Part shown: positions 1 to 8,013 of the stretch, piece after piece
Position numbering within the stretch: position 1 is the stretch's first letter
Layout of the letters: each line of letters opens with the position of its first letter
Assembly (NCBI GenBank): GCA_030145595.1
Contig: JAQYVG010000053.1
Coordinates: forward strand, 310 to 14,914
Direction of reading: 5' to 3'
DNA length: 14,605 nucleotides
DNA from: Desulfobacterales bacterium
Lineage (GTDB): Bacteria > Desulfobacterota > Desulfobacteria > Desulfobacterales > UBA11574
Position numbers and translations under genes: made by a program
The notes under the pieces: model-generated
Seen by the model: the letters and a program-made list of their open reading frames with translations, nothing else
Told to the model about the DNA's origin: nothing
Database searches by the model: none

Positions 1-78
1 GTCACTCGTCTTGAGTCACTTTTCATATTTCACTGATTACTGGTTACTGCTCACTGCTAACTGGTTACTAGTTCAGGG
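1..78 (+). repeat. Exact 78-base direct repeat, copy 1
   Basis: Bases 1-78 are identical to 271-348, an offset of 270 bases. The copy begins at the window edge, so the true repeat may extend further left. It consists of the heptamer units described for 1-362, but 78 identical bases point to a recent duplication rather than chance similarity of short units. Confidence 0.9.
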
Positions 79-270
79 GATTTGGGATTGATGATTGTTT
101 GGATTGATGATTGATGATTGTTGATTGATGATTGACCACCGGTCACTGATAACTGATCACTGTTTACCCCGTTAAATTCCGAAGGACCATTTAACCGGGG
201 CTTACTGATAACTGATCACTGGTTACTGATCACTGGTTACTGATGATTGGTTCGTTGTCCGTTGTCACTC

Positions 271-348
271 GTCACTCGTCTTGAGTCACTTTTCATATTT
301 CACTGATTACTGGTTACTGCTCACTGCTAACTGGTTACTAGTTCAGGG
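271..348 (+). repeat. Exact 78-base direct repeat, copy 2
   Basis: Second copy of the sequence at 1-78. Identity ends at 348/349, where copy 2 continues with another TTCAGGG unit and copy 1 continues GATTTGG. Confidence 0.9.
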
Positions 349-445
349 TTCAGGGTTAGTTGGTAAAAAGTAAACAGAAAAAAATGAGCACTGAACCTGT
401 GAACGCCTAAGCAGGGTAACCCGACTCGGCTGAGCTCGTCGCAGG

Positions 446-480
446 CTGAACGGGGAACTCTGAACGGAGAACCCTGAACG
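446..480 (+). repeat. Short tandem repeat, 14-base unit (two heptamers)
   Basis: CTGAACGGGGAACT, CTGAACGGAGAACC and CTGAACG follow each other, giving two and a half copies of a 14-base unit that itself splits into 7-base halves. The last unit runs directly into the GC-rich hairpin beyond the end of the pilY1 gene. Confidence 0.75.
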
Positions 481-520
481 CGGCGCAGCCGCGTTTCATA
501 AAATCGCGCAGCGATTTTAT
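479..520 (-). repeat. Composite two-hairpin element, copy 1 (pilY1 3' end)
   Basis: Two adjacent hairpins. An AT-rich one at 498-520 has arms ATAAAATCG and CGATTTTAT around a 5-base loop; a GC-rich one at 479-493 has arms CGCGGC and GCCGCG around GCA. Read on the minus strand, the AT-rich hairpin comes first, then GAAAC, then the GC-rich hairpin. The pilY1 stop codon (517-519) overlaps the first arm. It may act as a transcript end or 3' stabiliser for the pilus operon, but no clear T-run follows, so a terminator call is weak. Related copies lie at 5855-5901 and 8014-8069. Confidence 0.8.
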
Positions 521-3500
521 TTATGTGTCCAGGATTTTATCTGTACTCGATTTCCCGACAGATTGACATCTATGCCCTCCAGACCCCCGTCGGTAGTGTT
601 TATAAACAATATATTTTTTAACAGTACCGGGTTTGAAGCCTGACCGTCGCCGACCCGAATGCCGGCCGCCTTATGTATGGTGCCGAAGGCATCGGTGACC
701 ACGTCATTATCATCAATGACCCCGTCCCCGTTCACGTCAAATACGGGCGAGTCCGGTGCCCGGCCGGTAGTAAGGTCTAAAGCAAAAACATAGGCCTCTC
801 CATTGCCGGCACACACGTTTTGATCGGGAATAAAAGTAGTAAAAATAACGATATTACCCACTACTAAAGGCTTTTCAATGACCCGCTCACTGCCGAGCAT
901 GCCGGAGGATGTCGTGTCCAGCGATACGGCCCATGAAAGATTGGAAGGATTTGTACCGTTGATATATCTGAATACCTCACCGCTGACCGCATCAGTCACA
1001 TATCCTGCCTCCAGGGCCACAAGATCATTCAGATGATTCTCGGTTGTGGAACCTGAAGAGTCCTGGATGCCAAAGAAGTACTGCTGATACATACTGGTCT
1101 TGTCTGCCTGGGATTCGTACCTGCCGGTGCCGAAAAGAACCCAGATATATCCATCGCCGTAAGTATAGCCCGCCTGGGCCCTGATGGGATGTTCATTCGG
1201 CGTCGTCAACTCAGGATCGAAGTCGAAAAGTTTCGTAATCGATGGGTTCTCGCCTTTGCCGATGTCGGCAATGCGGTACATGCTTCCGTACAGGTTCCCC
1301 GCGTAAATTTGATCGTAAATGCCGTCAGCGGTAAAATCGACAACCAGCGGGGAGGCCGGCGCGTCATTTTTAAGGCTGTCGGTAATGGTACCGTTCACGT
1401 CTGCGTCGCCGGGATTTGGAACCTGACCTGTTAGGATTTCATCGTCAACAAACGTTCCGCTGACATTTGTAAGTTCCAGGGTCCCGTAGTCGGCCCCGGC
1501 TTGATCAATGGCGACGATCGTTGCCGTAGCCCCGGAAGTCCCTCCGGTAATCACCTCGTCCACTACAAAATAAGTATCATTTCTATCAAAAGCTAAGTAG
1601 GCCTTGTCGAAAATCTTGATTCTGTTGATATCGCCGGTACCGTCATTCCACAGGGCCGACTCGTCCTGGGCCACGATACCGTACAAATAAGCCTCTTTGT
1701 TGGCCTGGTTGCTAGCGGAATAGCCTGATCCGAAAAATACCGCCCAGGCCGCCGTTGCCGAGCTGTCCAACACCCTTTTGATGCTGGGATCATTCCATGT
1801 CTGACCCAGTTCGCTATCGGTAAACTCCCACAGAAAGGTACTGGGCGTATCCGGAGATGAAGCGTCAAACGCCTTGCCGGAGGTCACATCCAGCGCAAAG
1901 TAAGCCTCACCGCCCTCTCTCTCGCCCACAACCAGGATCGACTTCCACGCGGATGCCGTTGTATCGTAGATATCCGCCGACTGGGGCGAGCCGTCCACAA
2001 AGTACTGGTGGCAGTATTCATCGTCACACATGTCATATGCCGGGGTGGCGGCCAGCATCAACTTTGCCTGCAGGTTTTCAGGCACAAAGGCCCACTTTTC
2101 TTCGCCGGTTGTCAGATCAAAGGCATGCAGAGCGCCGTCATTGGCTCCGATGTAGACCATGGCATTACGCGATACGCCGTCTTTCCAGGTCTCATAACCG
2201 TCAAAGGTGTAATAAAAGGGCGGGGTACCGACCACAACCGGAGTTGAGTTGATAATGTCCCCGATGTCCTTGCACAACCAGTTGTCACCTGCCAGCAGAG
2301 CATCCGTATATTCAACCACGGCACCGCTGGCCGGATTTATGGTAAACACGCTGCGGCTCCCAGGCATTTCACTGCTGGCGCTCCATTCTAAATTGTCCCA
2401 GTCACCGTCGGCAGCCTGGGTCACGGCCTCCAGATCCCCGGTCCAGTCCGAGGCATCGAAATTGGCAATCAGCACGGTATCGCCCAGATCAGCCGAAGTT
2501 GTCGGCGCCGGTGAAGACCCGTGGAATATATTATCCAGGATCGTTTCCCTTATGGTTGAAAAAGCATTCGCCAATTCCTGCTTATTGTTGGCCAGAAACG
2601 GCACACCCACGCCCCCCGTTTCATTGTGCAGGGCGTATAAAGCGTCGGTTTCGGAGGCACTGCCGCGCGCGTTGGCCTCTTTGGCCATTTCGTTGATCTG
2701 GGTAGCGTTATCGATGCCAAAACCCACGGCAACAGACGATATGCCGTTGTCGGCCAGGGCATTGGTCTGCGTGTTGATGGTGGAAACACTGGAGCCGTAA
2801 AACCCCAGGCCATCGGTCACGTCGATCAGGAACATGGGCTGACAGGCAGCCGGGGTAAACCTGTCACCGCCCTCATCGACTTTAGTGCCCGTAAAATACT
2901 TTCTTGCAGCGATGAGCGAATCCATAAAGGGCGTTCCGCTGTGAGCCACCGTTCCGGTAATTGCCGCCTGAAGGGCGGTTTGCTGGGCATCGGTATGATC
3001 TTTAGTTCCGACGTGAATTTTGGTGTAGTTGTCGGCTGCCAGATACCCGTCGCCCGTATTGGCGGACCAGGTTCCGTAACCCCAGGAAACGCTCCGGTCC
3101 GTTACCAGATCGCTGATGGCGTCCTTGCCGATATCGATTCTGGATTGCTGGGTCACTCCTTCCCATGCTTCCAGTGCCGGAGTTGTCGAGGCGTTCCAGG
3201 CCACCGAGGCCGTCGTTGTGGTTCTATCTGAAATATTGTTGGCAACCGCCGCAAATACGGGTGGATTGTCGGCATCTTCGCCTTTGATGGTCAGCGAGGT
3301 TGCCCCGCTCTGGGATTCGTCAATTTCAAACTTTAGATACGCACTGGTTATGGCAGCCGCCTGGGGGATGGCTACATTCTGGAAGCGTATACCCACGGTC
3401 TGGACGGTGCTTGCAGTCACAAGCTCCAGGTCGGTGCTGGTGTACCCCACAGTCCCAGTGCTGCGTTCTTCGGCATCGTCCGTGGACTGCGACACCCTGT

Positions 3501-5301
3501 AATCGGTCCCGCCGGCAGGACCGCCGGTATATTCCACATGCAGCAGCGGGGCCTCGCCGCTGGAGCCGTCATAGGATTTCGCGGTTCTCTGGCCGCTGCC
3601 GGTAATAATAAACGCCATGGCATGGCCGGACGTCCAGGAAGACCGGTTGACGATCTCCTGAACAATCGTGGTCAATTCAGGTGTTTGCGGAGAGACACCC
3701 GCAGAAATGTTCATCATAGAGGTCATACTGTTGGATACGTCCAACAGGACCAGGATGGCCGGGCTTACCAGGTTCTCCGTGTATACCGGTACATTACCGC
3801 AACTTGTCCCTGCAGGCAGGGCCAGAATCGTCACGCTGACGCTAATCTCCCAGGGGCTGTTGGGCGCATTGGGATCTGAAATCGTAATAGTCGCTCCATG
3901 GGTACCCACACTAAGCGCTGAAGTGCTGTAAGTTACTGTAATCGTTTCCGAGGCCCCGGAAGCCAAGGTTCCGCTGGCCGAAGATAAAGTTACCCAGGCA
4001 CCGTCATCACTTACGGTATAGCTCATGGAGGCCGAACCGGTATTTGTAATCGTAAAGGTAGCCGCAGTCGCATCATTTTCATAGTAGCAGGAGGCTCCCA
4101 GGGCAGTAGTGTCTGTTGAAATATAAGGGACAGGATCCAGAGAATATTCAATGTGCAGCATGGGAGCCATGGTCAGATCACTGTGGCCGCCGGCGCCGTC
4201 GTAAGACTCCACCGTCCTCTCCCCGCTTCCGGTGATGATGACGGCCAAAGCATTGCCGCTGGACCATCCGGCCCGGCCCACAATTTCCTGGATAACGGCG
4301 CTGATACTCGGAGACTGTTTTGCAGCCCCTGCAGTATCCCATACAGGTATGTCATTCCAGGCAACAGATGCGCCGGTGGTTGTTCTGTTGGTGATGTCAT
4401 TATTGCCGCCGGCAAATCGGGCCGCATTATCGCCGGCTTCGCCCTTGATAGTTAGATTTGTAGTTCCGGTGGGCGTTTCATCCACCGTAAACTCCAGGTA
4501 CGCACTGGTGATCACGGCACCCTGGGGCACAGTAACGTTTGGAAAGCGGATACCGATGGTCTGGTCAGTGCCGTCATGCACCAGCTCCAGGTCGGTGCTG
4601 TTTCGATACATGCCTCCGCTGCTGTTTTCTTCGGCATCGTCATCGCTGTGAGCGGGATACACCTCAACGACAACGGAAGTATATTCGATGTGCAAAAGGG
4701 GTGCAGCTGCAGGATTGCCATCATAGGAATGCGCGGATCGTGTTCCGCTGGTCCCTTCTATAATGAAAAGCATATTGTTTCCAATCGCCCAATTCCCGGG
4801 ATTGCCGCCATCGCCCCGGTTGACAATTTCCTGGACAATGGCGGAAATATCCGGTGTCTGGTATTCGTTGTTTGCTGTATCCCATTTGGCTACGTTATTC
4901 CAGGCTGCGGAGCTGCCCGTTTTGGTTCGGCTTGAGACAATCCCGCCCCAGTCGACCCCTGAGAAATCACCAGGGCTGTCATGGGCCTCCCCCCAAATGG
5001 TCAGGTCGGTGTTAGCATTTGTGGCAACACGACAAGTAAACTCGATATAGGCATTGGTAATGGCCGCACCTTGAGGTATGGCAATGTTTTCGAATTGAAT
5101 GCCTACTTTGTTGGCCATCTCCAAGTCGAGTTCAACGCTGTTGGTATGATTAGGGTTCCCGACAAACTCTTCGGAATCATCATCGCTGCCGGCAACGCGG
5201 ACATCCACTGTTCCCGTCGCTCCCCATACCTGGATTGGGCCGGCCCACACCAGGCACACCATGGATAAAAGACATAATATAATAATTTGTTTCCAGCGCA
5301 T
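517..5301 (-). CDS. pilY1: PilY1/PilC-type type IV pilus tip protein with jelly-roll repeats and vWA domain
   Basis: A large secreted type IV pilus assembly/tip protein; family members act in pilus biogenesis, adhesion and surface sensing. I chose the ATG at 5301 because GGAG sits 6 bases upstream; the in-frame ATG at 5313 has no ribosome site. Product about 1594 residues. Seen: signal peptide about 1-28; two tandem beta-rich repeats of about 175 residues (32-207, 212-386; DDDxEE near the start, LHIEY at the end) resembling DNRLRE/CBM96 jelly rolls; a BACON-like domain 391-493; a von Willebrand A region from about 511 with MIDAS motif DVSNS at 521-525, interrupted by a permuted third repeat (539-703); the PilY1 C-terminal beta-propeller from about 935 (STPVVVG 1019-1025, then YIGANDGALHAFD). 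Two candidate calcium loops are DFTADGIYD (1322-1330) and DVNGDGVIDDND (1522-1533). It is last in the minor-pilin operon, 29 bases after pilX. Family assignment is firm; the jelly-roll name is inference. Confidence 0.95.
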   Translation of the reverse strand: MRWKQIIILCLLSMVCLVWAGPIQVWGATGTVDVRVAGSDDDSEEFVGNPNHTNSVELDLEMANKVGIQFENIAIPQGAAITNAYIEFTCRVATNANTDLTIWGEAHDSPGDFSGVDWGGIVSSRTKTGSSAAWNNVAKWDTANNEYQTPDISAIVQEIVNRGDGGNPGNWAIGNNMLFIIEGTSGTRSAHSYDGNPAAAPLLHIEYTSVVVEVYPAHSDDDAEENSSGGMYRNSTDLELVHDGTDQTIGIRFPNVTVPQGAVITSAYLEFTVDETPTGTTNLTIKGEAGDNAARFAGGNNDITNRTTTGASVAWNDIPVWDTAGAAKQSPSISAVIQEIVGRAGWSSGNALAVIITGSGERTVESYDGAGGHSDLTMAPMLHIEYSLDPVPYISTDTTALGASCYYENDATAATFTITNTGSASMSYTVSDDGAWVTLSSASGTLASGASETITVTYSTSALSVGTHGATITISDPNAPNSPWEISVSVTILALPAGTSCGNVPVYTENLVSPAILVLLDVSNSMTSMMNISAGVSPQTPELTTIVQEIVNRSSWTSGHAMAFIITGSGQRTAKSYDGSSGEAPLLHVEYTGGPAGGTDYRVSQSTDDAEERSTGTVGYTSTDLELVTASTVQTVGIRFQNVAIPQAAAITSAYLKFEIDESQSGATSLTIKGEDADNPPVFAAVANNISDRTTTTASVAWNASTTPALEAWEGVTQQSRIDIGKDAISDLVTDRSVSWGYGTWSANTGDGYLAADNYTKIHVGTKDHTDAQQTALQAAITGTVAHSGTPFMDSLIAARKYFTGTKVDEGGDRFTPAACQPMFLIDVTDGLGFYGSSVSTINTQTNALADNGISSVAVGFGIDNATQINEMAKEANARGSASETDALYALHNETGGVGVPFLANNKQELANAFSTIRETILDNIFHGSSPAPTTSADLGDTVLIANFDASDWTGDLEAVTQAADGDWDNLEWSASSEMPGSRSVFTINPASGAVVEYTDALLAGDNWLCKDIGDIINSTPVVVGTPPFYYTFDGYETWKDGVSRNAMVYIGANDGALHAFDLTTGEEKWAFVPENLQAKLMLAATPAYDMCDDEYCHQYFVDGSPQSADIYDTTASAWKSILVVGEREGGEAYFALDVTSGKAFDASSPDTPSTFLWEFTDSELGQTWNDPSIKRVLDSSATAAWAVFFGSGYSASNQANKEAYLYGIVAQDESALWNDGTGDINRIKIFDKAYLAFDRNDTYFVVDEVITGGTSGATATIVAIDQAGADYGTLELTNVSGTFVDDEILTGQVPNPGDADVNGTITDSLKNDAPASPLVVDFTADGIYDQIYAGNLYGSMYRIADIGKGENPSITKLFDFDPELTTPNEHPIRAQAGYTYGDGYIWVLFGTGRYESQADKTSMYQQYFFGIQDSSGSTTENHLNDLVALEAGYVTDAVSGEVFRYINGTNPSNLSWAVSLDTTSSGMLGSERVIEKPLVVGNIVIFTTFIPDQNVCAGNGEAYVFALDLTTGRAPDSPVFDVNGDGVIDDNDVVTDAFGTIHKAAGIRVGDGQASNPVLLKNILFINTTDGGLEGIDVNLSGNRVQIKSWTHK

Positions 5302-5330
5302 TTTTATCTCCATTTATGGATGGACATGAG

Positions 5331-5828
5331 CTAATATCCCAACTTAAAAATTTTAGTCAGTTTTACGGCAATCTCCTGGGTGCCGTTGGCGTTGCAGGTG
5401 GCCTCATAAGTGAACCTGCGGTAATCAGGGCCATAGCCGGCAACAGCCGTCATGGACTCATCCGGCAAATTGACAACTTTATACCAATAGGGAATTCCAT
5501 TTATGGTTCCGTCCTCGGTACCGGCGCTAAAACCATCGTTTAGAACGTCCGCGCCCCCATTCCCGTAATTTCTAACGATGTTGTCAGAACCGGAATTTAC
5601 GGTCGCTGGTGGCGAAACTCGGTTTTCGATCCATAAAACCGCCTGCTTCCACCCGCTGTCCGCAGCGTAAAAGTCATTCTGGTATATCCTCGCATTACCG
5701 GAAATTTGAGCTTCAAACGTTGAGGTCGAAATCGACGACATCCCCATGATCGTAATCAAAAATAACAACATGAGAGTTGTGAACATAATCATGCCGTCTT
5801 CATTTTTTATTAAATGTTTTGCTTTCAC
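5331..5828 (-). CDS. pilX: PilX-like minor pilin
   Basis: 165-residue minor pilin of the PilX_N type. The N-terminus has a short charged leader (to G12), a hydrophobic helix (about 13-36) and then the typical pattern E-A-Q-I-S-G-N-x-R and FYAADSGWKQA, matching the conserved AAESGLRQA-like region of PilX proteins. The mature protein would lack the usual Glu5 of type IV pilins (residue 17 is Thr), as expected of an atypical minor pilin. The start is a GTG; an in-frame TAA lies two codons upstream, and the only purine-rich site (AAGGA) is about 13 bases away, so translation may be weak or coupled. It sits between pilV and pilY1 in the usual order. Role by family: component of the pilus priming complex that works with PilY1. 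Confidence 0.87.
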   Translation of the reverse strand: MKAKHLIKNEDGMIMFTTLMLLFLITIMGMSSISTSTFEAQISGNARIYQNDFYAADSGWKQAVLWIENRVSPPATVNSGSDNIVRNYGNGGADVLNDGFSAGTEDGTINGIPYWYKVVNLPDESMTAVAGYGPDYRRFTYEATCNANGTQEIAVKLTKIFKLGY

Positions 5829-5854
5829 AGCTTAAAGTATTTCCTTTGATTGAA

Positions 5855-5901
5855 TCCCGCTCTAAGCGGGACATTCTATAAAATCGCCCTGCGATTTTAG
5901 A
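5855..5901 (-). repeat. Composite two-hairpin element, copy 2 (pilV-pilX spacer)
   Basis: Reading on the minus strand: an AT-rich hairpin (5877-5901, arms AAAATCG and CGATTTT with one outer mismatch, 5-base loop) and then a GC-rich hairpin (5855-5871, arms TCCCGCT and AGCGGGA, 3-base loop). It starts directly after the pilV stop and lies upstream of the weak pilX ribosome site. It has the same order and orientation as the copy at 479-520. Confidence 0.8.
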
Positions 5902-6318
5902 TCACCAGTTATATTTTATAAAATTAAGCCGGCTGTTTGTGCTCGTCCCATTGATATTTTTCCACGAAGATGTAACCGCCACCGACTTTGACGACGATGA
6001 ATTGGCAGCCACGATCCAAGTGATAGTGTAGGGTGGATTAGATTCCGTATGGTCCCCAATGGACAGGTCGGAGTCGGAAAAAGGCAGTTCCAGCAATTCT
6101 TCTAACTTGTCCTGAGCATGCGTTGTGCCTACGGTTATGCAATTTGCTGAAGAAATCGTCTTGATCGCCGCGGTCTGCAAAGCACAAACACCTAAAATGC
6201 CGATTGCAAAAATGACCGAGGTCATCATCACCTCCAGGATGGTGAAGCCGTCATCTTTCTCCATTATTGTTCTGATGTTCGAATCGGCGTCGGTTTTATA
6301 ATTTCGATTTAGTTTCAT
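5902..6318 (-). CDS. pilV: PilV-like minor pilin
   Basis: 138-residue prepilin. The processing site DG-FTILEV is clear: cleavage after G24 and Glu at mature position 5 (E29), followed by a hydrophobic helix. The pattern AQDKLEELLELPF after the helix is typical of PilV (type IV pilus modification protein). The leader of 24 residues is long; an internal Met at residue 19 would shorten it to 6, but no ribosome site precedes that Met, whereas GGAAAAAAG lies before the ATG at 6318. The gene lies between pilW (62 bases upstream) and pilX. By family it is cleaved and N-methylated by PilD and joins the inner-membrane minor-pilin complex. Confidence 0.88.
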   Translation of the reverse strand: MKLNRNYKTDADSNIRTIMEKDDGFTILEVMMTSVIFAIGILGVCALQTAAIKTISSANCITVGTTHAQDKLEELLELPFSDSDLSIGDHTESNPPYTITWIVAANSSSSKSVAVTSSWKNINGTSTNSRLNFIKYNW

Positions 6319-6379
6319 GATCTTTTTTCCGTAAACCAGGATTTTTAAACTGATAATGCCCGGTTAATAATTTCGCAAA

Positions 6380-7459
6380 TTATATCCCCAAATTACGCAC
6401 CTTAACCGTTAACTCCAGCCGTCTTCTTTTGTAGCGATCTGTGGTTGCACTGGCAGCATGATCCTCTATTTGGGGACGAATGCTGGTATTAGTTCCGAAA
6501 ATCTCTTTGGACGAGCGTCCCAGAATATTGATGCGCACCATCCGGACCTGAAGCTTCTGGGTGTCGTTCAAATCCGCATTATTTACCCATGAATCAACAC
6601 TGCCGTCGTCGCTGGTATCCAACCCAAAGGCAAATTGGAGGTCTTCGATGTTTGCGGCAATGGCGGCACCGTTGCGTCGCAAATTGCCGTTCACCAAGTC
6701 ATAGGTCACCTCAACATATGAATTTTCGCCAAAAAAGCCGATGGTGCTGCCGGGCGGATAAACGTTCAGTACTCCGTTGCTAAAACCGTTATAGGCCCCA
6801 TTGCCGAGGTTGTCTAAGTTGCCGACGCCGGTGTCGGACACCTGCGTAATAAAAACGATATCCGATCGGGAGGGGGAGATGCCGTGCGGTGATTTAATAA
6901 TGGCCCTGTATCTTTCGTTTGGCGGAACACCGAATGTTACGCCGTTGCAATCACAATTTGCATCCCATTTATCATAGGGCGCAGCAGTTATTTCTTCTTC
7001 TATGTCCGCCGTTGTTGATGTTGGGGACATAGTAGCGGCAAGAATCAAGTCGGGCAACTCGTCACAGGAGATGGCGGGAGCTGTGGCGGCACCGCAGGTA
7101 CCGGCATAATAATCAATATATACAATGGTAAGGCTGTCCGAGCCCGCGTCACCGGCGACATTATCATTGTCATTGGCTAACGGGTATAGCAGTTCGTTTT
7201 CCATTGTATCTAGCGAAGGATAGGCAACACCATCCATGTTGGCACCGGCCATGCGTATGTCGCGTTCAAGAAACATTTTGGCTACCCGCACGTTTTGCTG
7301 TAAAGGGGCAATCTGCTGGGCCAGTTGAAAAGAGTAAAGCTGGCCCCTGAAAGTCATATAAACGGCCGTCAGAATAACTAACGATATGCCCATCGACACC
7401 AGAAGCTCGACCACCGTAAACCCTTTTTTGTTCAATCCATTAAGTAACTGCTTTTGCAT
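6380..7459 (-). CDS. pilW: PilW-like minor pilin
   Basis: About 359 residues from the ATG at 7459. This start is preferred over the upstream in-frame ATG at 7516 because GAAGG lies about 8 bases before it, and because it leaves a 13-base gap to the preceding gene instead of a 44-base overlap. The prepilin site KKG-FTVVELLVSMG gives cleavage after G13 and Glu5 at E18. After the helix come QNVRVAKMFLERDIRMAG, the conserved PilW region, and a long C-terminal domain with a Cys-rich patch (AGTCG, AISCDEL, NCDCNG) that could form disulfides. It is one of the larger minor pilins. Fourth-from-last position in the operon matches the usual fimT/U-pilV-W-X-Y1 set, although here pilW precedes pilV. Confidence 0.88.
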   Translation of the reverse strand: MQKQLLNGLNKKGFTVVELLVSMGISLVILTAVYMTFRGQLYSFQLAQQIAPLQQNVRVAKMFLERDIRMAGANMDGVAYPSLDTMENELLYPLANDNDNVAGDAGSDSLTIVYIDYYAGTCGAATAPAISCDELPDLILAATMSPTSTTADIEEEITAAPYDKWDANCDCNGVTFGVPPNERYRAIIKSPHGISPSRSDIVFITQVSDTGVGNLDNLGNGAYNGFSNGVLNVYPPGSTIGFFGENSYVEVTYDLVNGNLRRNGAAIAANIEDLQFAFGLDTSDDGSVDSWVNNADLNDTQKLQVRMVRINILGRSSKEIFGTNTSIRPQIEDHAASATTDRYKRRRLELTVKVRNLGI

Positions 7460-7472
7460 TGGTTTACGCCTT

Positions 7473-7997
7473 CTACCCCCAGGCACCGGCAATCCATTGC
7501 CGGTAAACGACAGCACCGCCTACTCCCGAACCTATGGCATAGGCCGTACCTTTGCCGTTGGTTAAGTAAATATAACCCTCGTCAACGCTGAGGGTGCCTC
7601 TTGATCCGAACACAGCGCCACCCGGGAAGGCACCACCGGTCACCGTGACATTCTCGGTTGCATTGCCCATACCGTAAACGATATCTGAGGCGTAATTGGA
7701 AAGCGTTATTGTCCTTTCTTTGATATTGTCCAAAGTCGCCCAGTCACCATCGACGTTGTCTGAACAAACATAATAAATTCCATTGACTGAATCGAAAACA
7801 ACCGCCCACTCCTTATTCTGCTTTACGGCCTTTATCCTTGCAAACTGCATGTTGCCGTAAAGTTCGTTGGCTGCGGCTTTAAGATTATAGTTTGCCACCC
7901 ATCCCAGAAAACTAGGTATGCCCATAACAGCCATAATGCCCATGAGGGCTATGACAATTATAACCTCTATCAGGGTAAAACCTTTGGAGTTGCGCAT
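7473..7997 (-). CDS. FimT/GspH-type pseudopilin
   Basis: 174-residue prepilin-like protein. N-terminus MRNSKG-FTLIEV gives a 6-residue leader, cleavage after G6 and Glu5 at E11, then a hydrophobic helix to about 31. The pattern NLKAAANELYGNMQFARIKAVKQNKEW is the usual GspH/FimT post-helix region. A ribosome site GGGAG lies 7 bases before the ATG, with the AT-rich palindrome (8014-8036) ending 6 bases upstream of it. By family it is a minor pilin that starts pilus assembly or occupies the tip with PilV, PilW and PilX. FimT and FimU cannot be told apart from sequence alone; FimT-like proteins in some bacteria also bind DNA during uptake, which is only a possibility here. Confidence 0.87.
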   Translation of the reverse strand: MRNSKGFTLIEVIIVIALMGIMAVMGIPSFLGWVANYNLKAAANELYGNMQFARIKAVKQNKEWAVVFDSVNGIYYVCSDNVDGDWATLDNIKERTITLSNYASDIVYGMGNATENVTVTGGAFPGGAVFGSRGTLSVDEGYIYLTNGKGTAYAIGSGVGGAVVYRQWIAGAWG

Positions 7998-8013
7998 TAT
8001 TTATCTCCCGGCA

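Larger units (their letters stand above)
1..362. repeat. Intergenic array of degenerate 7-base units
   Basis: No gene is visible in 1-516. From 202 to 362 the sequence divides into 23 consecutive heptamers, each starting with T and most fitting T-N-ACTG-N (for example TTACTGA, TAACTGA, TCACTGG, TTACTGC), drifting to TTCAGGG at the right end. Bases 143-170 (TCACTGA, TAACTGA, TCACTGT, TTACCCC) and about 85-135 (TGATTGA-type units) show the same period. A small imperfect hairpin (arms 167-177 and 189-200, CCCCG...CGGGG ends) interrupts the array. The period of seven is seen directly; any function is unknown. Confidence 0.85.

Noticed and set aside
1..362. CRISPR-like array
   Set aside because: The repeats are contiguous 7-base units and one 78-base duplication; there is no constant repeat with unique spacers and no cas gene.
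2249..2800. 183-codon plus-strand open frame inside pilY1
   Set aside because: Antisense to a well-supported gene with clear domains; no ribosome site and a low-complexity product. A shadow frame.
5302..5313. ATG at 5313 as the pilY1 start
   Set aside because: It has no ribosome site, while the ATG at 5301 has GGAG at good spacing and gives a more usual signal peptide.
7460..7516. ATG at 7516 as the pilW start
   Set aside because: It would overlap the preceding gene by 44 bases and give an implausibly long 32-residue leader; the ATG at 7459 has a ribosome site.
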